Made by a program: the position numbers and the translations under genes. The notes below the pieces were generated by a model that ran no database searches, had not been told where the DNA came from, and saw only the letters and a list, made by a program, of their open reading frames with translations. From an uncultured bacterium (GTDB lineage Bacteria > Pseudomonadota > Alphaproteobacteria > CAISDR01): a stretch of 5,044 nucleotides of DNA. Location: NCBI GenBank assembly GCA_903884125.1, contig CAISDR010000188.1, forward strand, positions 1-5,044. The letters are read 5' to 3'. This document shows, in pieces, positions 1-3,912 of the stretch (position 1 is the stretch's first letter; each line of letters begins with the position of its first letter).

Positions 1-114
1 CGTCAGGGTCAATTTCAAATTGGTATCATGAAGGGAAAACTAATCGGGCCAGTACCGGATTTTACCGAGCCTATGGCTGAATCCGATCTGGCCCTTTGGG
101 AAGCTCGGTCTTGA
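1..114 (+). CDS. Phd/YefM-type antitoxin, C-terminal fragment
   Basis: Frame 1 is open from the window edge to a TGA at 112-114 and gives the last 37 residues of a protein whose start lies outside. The tail (MKGKLIGPVPDF, then TEPMAESDLALWEA) has the form seen at the C-terminus of prevent-host-death family antitoxins: a G-x-MKGK turn, then an acidic stretch with a D/E-rich amphipathic end. In this family the N-terminal half binds operator DNA and the C-terminal tail wraps the toxin and blocks its active site. The next gene overlaps this stop and encodes a PIN-domain toxin, which is the strongest support for the call. The pair normally represses its own promoter; that promoter would be upstream of the window. 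The DNA-binding half cannot be judged from this fragment. Confidence 0.72.
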   Translation, partial: RQGQFQIGIMKGKLIGPVPDFTEPMAESDLALWEARS

Positions 115-494
115 AATCCGTGCTTTTGGACACCCATGCCTGGGCATGGACCCTTACCAGCGACGTGCGATTATCCCTAAGGGCGGTAGGTGCCATAAAC
201 AACGCAGATCATGTCTATCTAAGCCCCATTTCTTTTTTCGAAATCGGGCAAAAACTGCGCCTGGGAAAGTGGGATGAAATGATCCCCTATGCTAACGACC
301 TCGTGCACATCTTTGAAAACCAGGGCGGCAAAATTGCCGACCTGGATGCAGAAATCTGTCTTAGCGCCAGCCGTATGGACTGGATCCACCGCGACCCGTT
401 TGATCGATTGATTTGCGCCACGGCGATCAAGCTGAATCTGCCGCTAATTTCCTGCGACACTATTTTCGATTCGATAGCAACCCGCGTTTGGTAA
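111..494 (+). CDS. vapC: VapC-family PIN-domain ribonuclease toxin
   Basis: This encodes a 127-residue PIN-domain protein of normal family length, expected to be a Mg2+-dependent endoribonuclease toxin that cleaves tRNA or other RNA when not held by its antitoxin. Counting from the TTG at 111, the acidic active-site residues are visible: D7 in VLLDTHAW, E44 in SFFEIGQKL, D95 in HRDPFDRLICA (with D98 after it) and D116 in LISCDTIF. The RDPFDRL and LPLISCD blocks are typical of the PIN toxins paired with Phd-like antitoxins. I chose TTG 111 because it overlaps the antitoxin stop (TTGA), a common arrangement for translational coupling, and gives the usual MKxxLLDTHA beginning. A TTG at 96 would add five residues, and a GTG at 119 is also possible. 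No ATG is available near the start. The gene is intact. The RNA target cannot be predicted. Confidence 0.88.
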   Translation: MKSVLLDTHAWAWTLTSDVRLSLRAVGAINNADHVYLSPISFFEIGQKLRLGKWDEMIPYANDLVHIFENQGGKIADLDAEICLSASRMDWIHRDPFDRLICATAIKLNLPLISCDTIFDSIATRVW

Positions 495-500
495 TTTTAC

Positions 501-525
501 CGGCCCGGCCAATGGTGCTGGGCCG
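501..525 (+). terminator. GC-rich hairpin after vapC, terminator-like
   Basis: A 9-bp stem pairs CGGCCCGGC (501-509) with GCTGGGCCG (517-525), with one G-U wobble and a 7-base loop. It starts 6 bases after the vapC stop. The downstream side reads TCGGGTTT, so the T-run is short and this is at best a weak intrinsic terminator for the toxin operon. It could also limit read-through toward the converging exporter gene. Confidence 0.35.
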
Positions 526-671
526 TCGGGTTTGCGATGACGCGCCCTAATCAATTACACCCAAAATGGCCGTTACAGCCATCATCACCACCAAAAGGCG
601 GCAAAACCGGTGACCTTTGCCATCCAGCGGTTCCGGTTCCAAGCTGTGCGAAAGCAGAGCGATCAAGGCCG

Positions 672-692
672 GGGGGCGGTTCAGCCGCCCCC
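672..692 (-). terminator. Perfect 8-bp GC hairpin over the exporter stop codon
   Basis: GGGGGCGG (672-679) and CCGCCCCC (685-692) form a perfect 8-bp stem with a 5-base loop. The stop codon of the LysE-family gene (681-683) sits in the loop, and the last codons (Gly-Gly-Gly) form one arm. Neither strand has a T-run directly after the stem, so it is not a standard intrinsic terminator. It may act as an mRNA 3' end stabiliser or a pause site between the convergent genes. Confidence 0.35.
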
Positions 693-1334
693 TTGCAGTG
701 CCGCAACACCGTCGCCGAATATCTCCATGCCCAGGGCAATCGCCAGCACCCACATGGTAAGCGCGATAATGCCGTCCAGCATGCGCCAGGCGGCGGGTCT
801 GGCAAATAGGGGCGCCGCCAGACGGGCGCCGAACCCCAGCATCACAAACCATGATAGCGATGCACATGCACCGCCGATTAAAAAGGCCAGTCGGTCGGGC
901 AGGGGAATGCGACCGGCAAGGCCGCCAATCAGCAGAACCGTATCCAGATAGACATGCGGATTTGCCCAGGTAAAAGCAGCCAGCATGGCCATGGTGGTGC
1001 CAAAGCCAGGCGCCTTTTCAGCAGTGGTTTCCAATGAGACGGGGCTGGCGGCGCGATAGGCAGCAAATGCGCCATAGGCGGTCAGAAATAATGTGCCGAC
1101 CACGCCAATCAGCTTGAGCAGAATCGGCGAGGTTGCAACCAGTGACCCAAAGCCCAGCCCGCCCGCAAAGATCAGGACGGCATCCGACCCTGCGCAGAAC
1201 AATACCGCAGGCAACACAAAGCGCTGTTGCAGACCCAGACGCAGCACAAAGGCGTTTTGCGCCCCGATGGCGACAATCAGCCCGGCGCTGAGGGCAAATC
1301 CCCGGACAAACAAAAGGTAGAGTTCACTTCCCAC
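681..1334 (-). CDS. LysE/ArgO-family amino-acid exporter
   Basis: This encodes an inner-membrane exporter of the LysE superfamily, most like the LysE/ArgO branch that expels excess L-lysine or L-arginine using the membrane potential. From the GTG at 1334 it has 217 residues, close to the family's usual 200-230. Family motifs are clear: AIGAQNAFVLRLG at about 22-34 after the first membrane segment, a CAGSDAVLIFAGG segment at about 47-59, and TWANPHVYLDT at 122-132. Hydrophobic segments fit about six membrane spans, at roughly 5-25, 40-62, 70-92, 113-137, 148-170 and 185-205. The start is uncertain: an in-frame ATG at 1370 would add 12 residues, but these do not look like part of the first helix. 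The frame also stays open upstream to 1565, overlapping mce. GTG 1334 fits the family best, with a GGAG about 14 bases upstream; neither start has an ideal ribosome site. It is divergent from mce and convergent with vapC. LysE genes often sit beside a LysR-type regulator (LysG/ArgP); none is seen here. Confidence 0.9.
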   Translation of the reverse strand: MGSELYLLFVRGFALSAGLIVAIGAQNAFVLRLGLQQRFVLPAVLFCAGSDAVLIFAGGLGFGSLVATSPILLKLIGVVGTLFLTAYGAFAAYRAASPVSLETTAEKAPGFGTTMAMLAAFTWANPHVYLDTVLLIGGLAGRIPLPDRLAFLIGGACASLSWFVMLGFGARLAAPLFARPAAWRMLDGIIALTMWVLAIALGMEIFGDGVAALQGGG

Positions 1335-1471
1335 AACCGCACCACTTTCTCCGGGGGATGCAACAGGCATCTTGCCATCTGGGCACAAGCCCCTACATTG
1401 CTCGAACCATTCCAGCTGACCAACATAGCGTCCAGCCCGCCCGATAAAAGGCAAGATAAAAGGAACCTGAG

Positions 1472-1876
1472 ATGATCGGTCGATTAAATCACGTGGCGAT
1501 TGCAGTGCCCGACCTTGGCGCGGCTTCAAAACTTTACAGCGACACGTTGGGGGCAAAGGTATCACAGCCGCTGGCCCAACCGGACCATGGGGTCACCGTG
1601 GTGTTTGTTGAACTGCCCAATACCAAGATCGAGCTGCTGCACCCATTGGGCGAAGGCTCAACAATTGCCAAGTTCCTGACCAAGAACCCGTCAGGTGGCA
1701 TCCACCATGTCTGCTATGAGGTTGAAAATATTATTGAAGCCCGCGACCACCTGCGGGCCAAGGGGGCAACCGTTCTTGGCGATGGCGAACCAAAGATCGG
1801 TGCCCATGGCAAGCCGGTGCTTTTTTTAAGCCCCAAGGATTTTGTCGGCACCCTTGTCGAGATCGAACAGGTCTAA
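1472..1876 (+). CDS. mce: Methylmalonyl-CoA epimerase
   Basis: The protein has 134 residues, the normal length for this small enzyme of the VOC (vicinal oxygen chelate) superfamily. It interconverts (2S)- and (2R)-methylmalonyl-CoA, linking propionyl-CoA carboxylase to methylmalonyl-CoA mutase on the route from propionate, odd-chain fatty acids and branched amino acids to succinyl-CoA. Two beta-alpha-beta modules are visible: the first opens with LNHVAIAVPDL (metal-ligand candidate H7) and ends with TKIELLHPLG; the second opens with GGIHHVCYEV (candidate H79) and ends with GTLVEIEQV (candidate glutamate E130). The KPVLFLSPKDFVGTLVE tail is characteristic of bacterial epimerases. ATG 1472 is preceded by AAAAGGA ending at 1464, a well-spaced ribosome site. 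It forms an operon with the DUF1467 gene 3 bases downstream. Mutase and carboxylase genes are not in the window. Confidence 0.93.
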   Translation: MIGRLNHVAIAVPDLGAASKLYSDTLGAKVSQPLAQPDHGVTVVFVELPNTKIELLHPLGEGSTIAKFLTKNPSGGIHHVCYEVENIIEARDHLRAKGATVLGDGEPKIGAHGKPVLFLSPKDFVGTLVEIEQV

Positions 1877-1879
1877 CCG

Positions 1880-2152
1880 GTGTTCTCAATTCTCGGTGCC
1901 GGCATATTCATTACGATCTGGTGGACGACCATTTTCGCGGTCCTGCCCTTTGGCATTAGAACCCAGCGTGAATCGGGCAGCGTTGTTCCCGGATCAGAGC
2001 CGGGGGCACCCGCCCGGGTCCACCTCGGTCGAATCTCACTGATAACCACAGCCATCTCGATTCCGCTTTGGCTGCTTGTCTATGCCACCATCGAATATCA
2101 ATGGATCGACATGGACCGATGGACAAATACCCTGTTGGGATTGGCTAAATAA
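1880..2152 (+). CDS. DUF1467 family small membrane protein
   Basis: This 90-residue protein has two predicted membrane segments (about 4-24 and 52-71). The motif between them, WWTTIFAVLPFGIRTQ (14-29) followed by VVPGSEPGAPAR (35-46), is the signature I know from DUF1467 proteins of Alphaproteobacteria. The function is unknown. The family is usually found, as here, between mce and proS. It starts at a GTG only 3 bases after the mce stop, with AGGT at 1869-1872 as a plausible ribosome site inside the mce end, so it is almost certainly co-transcribed and translationally coupled to mce. The polar stretch between the helices, rich in Pro, Gly and Arg, would form one loop. It should lie in the inner membrane; whether it relates to methylmalonyl-CoA metabolism is unknown. 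Confidence 0.87.
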   Translation: MFSILGAGIFITIWWTTIFAVLPFGIRTQRESGSVVPGSEPGAPARVHLGRISLITTAISIPLWLLVYATIEYQWIDMDRWTNTLLGLAK

Positions 2153-2175
2153 TCCACTGAGTCGTTAAAATGCCC

Positions 2176-2206
2176 AAAATTTAGCCTATTATTTAGGCAT
2201 ATTTTC
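2176..2206 (+). terminator. AT-rich hairpin after the mce operon
   Basis: A perfect GCCTA/TAGGC stem (2184-2188 with 2194-2198, loop TTATT) is flanked by AAAAT (2176-2180) and ATTTT (2201-2205), which can pair beyond a small internal loop. It lies 31 bases after the DUF1467 stop. The stem core is short and the T-run only four long, so it would be a weak terminator usable from either strand; part of the mce transcript may continue to the stronger terminator at 2377. Confidence 0.3.
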
Positions 2207-2218
2207 TGAGCACTAGCC

Positions 2219-2230
2219 TATAAATTATAC
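2219..2230 (+). promoter_or_regulatory. Possible -10 region for the intergenic RNA
   Basis: The AT-rich string TATAAATTATAC contains two overlapping -10-like hexamers (TATAAA at 2219 and TTATAC at 2225) just upstream of the hairpin-rich block. No good -35 match is found 16-18 bases upstream: TTTTCT at 2202 pairs only poorly with the consensus. If TTATAC is used, transcription would begin near 2237. This is a positional guess, supported mainly by the structured, terminator-ended sequence that follows. Confidence 0.2.
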
Positions 2231-2257
2231 GAACACTAATTTTGTTGGGGGTTTTGC

Positions 2258-2294
2258 AAAAAAAATCGGCAAGAACTCGTCTCCGAGCCTTGCC
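2258..2294 (-). terminator. Minus-strand intrinsic terminator with GNRA loop
   Basis: Read on the minus strand, GGCAAG-G-CTCG-GAGA-CGAG-TT-CTTGCC forms a 6+4 bp stem with a small internal loop and a GAGA (GNRA) tetraloop, followed two bases later by eight T (the A8 at 2258-2265). This is a textbook Rho-independent terminator for a transcript moving leftward. No minus-strand gene is recognised to its right, so it would end either an unannotated minus-strand RNA or antisense transcription from the proS side. The same DNA is hairpin 1 of the plus-strand RNA candidate, so the T-run could be chance. Confidence 0.5.
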
Positions 2295-2376
2295 AATTAT
2301 TATTATTATAGCCATCATTTGGATCGTTGGTGGTTATGGTCCACCAAGCACTTGATGGCGTTTCCTCCCTAAACTT

Positions 2377-2415
2377 GGGCTGCGAGGGTTTTCCCCCTTG
2401 TGGCCCCTTTTTTTT
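2377..2415 (+). terminator. Strong Rho-independent terminator upstream of proS
   Basis: GGGCTGCGAGGG (2377-2388) pairs with CCCTTGTGGCCC (2395-2406) over 12 bp around a TTTTCC loop, followed by C and eight T (2408-2415). Three of the pairs are G-U wobbles (2381-2402, 2382-2401, 2384-2399), which become A-C mismatches on the other strand, so the structure is specific to plus-strand RNA. It should end the transcript coming from the left, either the mce operon or the intergenic RNA, and so isolates proS, which needs its own promoter. Confidence 0.8.
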
Positions 2416-2449
2416 GTTATTCAGGCCAGGCGCAAAAACTATCGGGTAT

Positions 2450-2498
2450 GTAACAATTTGTCACGCAAGAAATAGTTAATATGAAACAATTATCACGC
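2450..2498 (+). promoter_or_regulatory. Repeated AACAATT..TCACGC sites upstream of proS
   Basis: AACAATT-TG-TCACGC (2452-2466) recurs as AACAATT-A-TCACGC (2485-2498), about three helical turns apart. The first copy lies in a near-palindrome GTAACAATTTGTCAC (2450-2464, one mismatched pair). TTGTCA (2458-2463) followed after 16 bases by TATGAA (2480-2485) is a possible proS promoter between the repeats; on the opposite strand GTGACA is -35-like. The spacing suggests paired operator sites for a dimeric regulator, but no known consensus was recognised. Confidence 0.28.
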
Positions 2499-2595
2499 CA
2501 TTACTGCGGGGCATCATTTGCCTGTTGCAATGGGTGATTGCCAATTGGGGCGGCCACCGCCTAAAACACCAGAACCAATTGCACCGGATTCCCCC

Positions 2596-3912
2596 ATGCG
2601 CCTTAGCCGATATTTCATTCCCGTTCTTCGCGATGACCCCAAAGAGGCCCAGATCGCTTCCCACCGGCTGATGTTGCGGGCAGGGATGGTGCGTCAGGCC
2701 AGTGCGGGCATTTATTCCTGGCTGCCGCTGGGTCAAAAGGTGCTGCGCCGGATACAGGAAATCGTTCATCAGGAACAGGTGGCGGCTGGTGCCATTGAAT
2801 TACTGATGCCCACTTTGCAGTCCGCAGACCTGTGGCGCGAAAGCGGTCGCTATGATGATTACGGCAAAGAGATGCTGCGCATTCGTGACCGGCATGAACG
2901 CGACCTGTTATACGGCCCCACCAATGAAGAGCTAGTGACCGACATATTCCGGCAGACTGTCAAGTCCTACAAGGATTTACCAAAGATTCTTTATCATATC
3001 CAATGGAAGTTCCGGGATGAAATCCGCCCCCGTTTCGGAGTCATGCGCGGACGCGAGTTCCTGATGAAGGACGCATATAGTTTCGACATAGATAGTGAAG
3101 GTTCCAGAGCATCTTACAATAAAATGTTCGTAGCTTACCTTAGGATATTTGCGCGGCTGGGCCTGAAAGCTGTGCCGATGGCGGCGGATACTGGCCCCAT
3201 TGGCGGAGATATGAGCCATGAGTTCATCATTCTGGCAGAAACCGGCGAAAGCCAGGTGTTCTGTGACAAGGCGCTGCTTGACCTTGATCCGCTGGCTATG
3301 GACGTTGATTTCGACGGCAATCTGCAACCCATTGTTGACCAGTGGACCGGTCCTTATGCCGCTACCGATGAAAAGCATGATGCTGACCGGTTCAATGCAC
3401 AAGTCCCTGTGGATCAACAAGTTTCCGCGCGCGGGATCGAAGTCGGGCATATCTTTAACTTTGGTACAAAATACTCCGAACCCATGGGTGCACGGGTAAC
3501 AGGCCCTGACGGAGCGCTGGTGGCGGCTGAAATGGGGTCCTATGGCATTGGCGTATCCCGGCTGGTCGGGGCCATTATCGAGGCCAGCCATGACGAGCGC
3601 GGCATTATCTGGCCAGAGGCAGTTGCCCCCTTCAAGGTAGGGCTGATCAATCTCAAATCAGGTGACAGCACATGTGATAGCGCCTGCGAGGACCTTTATG
3701 CCCGCCTGACCAAGGCTGGGGTAGAAGTGCTCTACGACGACACGCAAGACCGTCCGGGTGCCAAATTCGCCGCCATGGACCTGATCGGTATCCCCTGGCA
3801 GGTGCTGGTCGGTCCAAAGGGTGTAGCCGCAGGCAAGTTCGAGTTGAAATGTCGAAAAACAGATGAACGCATTGAACTGTCAGCAGATTCCATTGTTGAA
3901 CGATTGACCTGA
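2596..3912 (+). CDS. proS: Prolyl-tRNA synthetase, short form without editing insertion
   Basis: This cytoplasmic class II enzyme charges tRNA(Pro) with proline. The 438-residue product has the class II catalytic core: motif 1 region around LPLG (43-46) to LLMPTL (69-74), the TNEE proline/adenylate loop at 109-112, motif 2 from FRDE (139-142) to REFLMKDAYSF (153-163), and motif 3 GSYGIGVSRLVGA (314-326, R322). The anticodon-binding domain follows from about 335 to the end. Between motifs 2 and 3 there is only a short linker (GPIGGDMSHEFI and following), not the roughly 180-residue INS domain of E. coli-type enzymes that deacylates Ala-tRNA(Pro); this short type is normal in Alphaproteobacteria. 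The start at ATG 2596 gives the family beginning MRLSRYFIPVL; in-frame ATG 2530 or TTG 2518 would add 22 or 26 proline-rich residues. No clear Shine-Dalgarno precedes 2596. The stop overlaps the next start. Confidence 0.96.
   Translation: MRLSRYFIPVLRDDPKEAQIASHRLMLRAGMVRQASAGIYSWLPLGQKVLRRIQEIVHQEQVAAGAIELLMPTLQSADLWRESGRYDDYGKEMLRIRDRHERDLLYGPTNEELVTDIFRQTVKSYKDLPKILYHIQWKFRDEIRPRFGVMRGREFLMKDAYSFDIDSEGSRASYNKMFVAYLRIFARLGLKAVPMAADTGPIGGDMSHEFIILAETGESQVFCDKALLDLDPLAMDVDFDGNLQPIVDQWTGPYAATDEKHDADRFNAQVPVDQQVSARGIEVGHIFNFGTKYSEPMGARVTGPDGALVAAEMGSYGIGVSRLVGAIIEASHDERGIIWPEAVAPFKVGLINLKSGDSTCDSACEDLYARLTKAGVEVLYDDTQDRPGAKFAAMDLIGIPWQVLVGPKGVAAGKFELKCRKTDERIELSADSIVERLT

Larger units (their letters stand above)
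2237..2415 (+). ncRNA. Candidate small regulatory RNA, three hairpins
   Basis: No family was recognised. The gap between the DUF1467 gene and proS can fold on the plus strand into three successive hairpins. Hairpin 1 (2268-2294) pairs GGCAAG with CTTGCC and CTCG with CGAG. Hairpin 2 (2311-2359) has an outer perfect GCCATCA/TGATGGC stem and an inner perfect TTGGTGG/CCACCAA stem with loop TTATGGT. Hairpin 3 is the terminator at 2377-2415. Between 1 and 2 lies an unpaired (ATT)4 run (2296-2307), a plausible Hfq or RNase E site. Between 2 and 3 lies TTTCCTCCC (2361-2369), able to pair with Shine-Dalgarno sequences, as in several alphaproteobacterial trans-acting small RNAs. The 5' end is a guess from a possible -10 at 2225; the 3' end is well defined. 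Alternatives are a long 3' untranslated region of the mce operon, a leader/attenuator for proS, or a minus-strand RNA. Confidence 0.42.

Noticed and set aside
1371..1565. Upstream in-frame extension of the exporter gene to 1565, overlapping the mce start.
   Set aside because: The extra residues are basic and proline-rich, unlike the family N-terminus, and would overlap the mce ribosome site and coding region.
2193..2318. Minus-strand 40-41 residue frame starting at ATG 2318/2315 (M-A-I-I-I-I-I-G-K and onward).
   Set aside because: The Ile run comes from the (ATT)4 repeat and the Phe pair from the T8 tract; it reads through a good terminator and has no ribosome site of its own.
2336..2479. 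Plus-strand 47-codon frame from ATG 2336 passing through the terminator, with Pro-Pro-Cys-Gly-Pro in the middle; considered as a proline leader peptide controlling proS.
   Set aside because: The proline codons come from the C-rich arm of the terminator itself, there is no ribosome site, and the frame runs through the T8 tract where transcription should stop.
2481..2537. Plus-strand 18-codon frame upstream of proS (MKQLSRHYCG and onward).
   Set aside because: No Shine-Dalgarno, no regulatory codon run, and it overlaps the putative promoter; most likely chance.
2153..2595. Riboswitch, T-box or tRNA in the gap before proS.
   Set aside because: No cloverleaf, no T-box sequence and no riboswitch core I recognise; the terminator is about 180 bases from the proS start, which is far for a simple attenuator.
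2977..3591. Long minus-strand open frame of 204 codons inside proS.
   Set aside because: It lies wholly within a clear ProRS gene and its product shows no recognisable family features; it is a shadow of the coding frame on the other strand.
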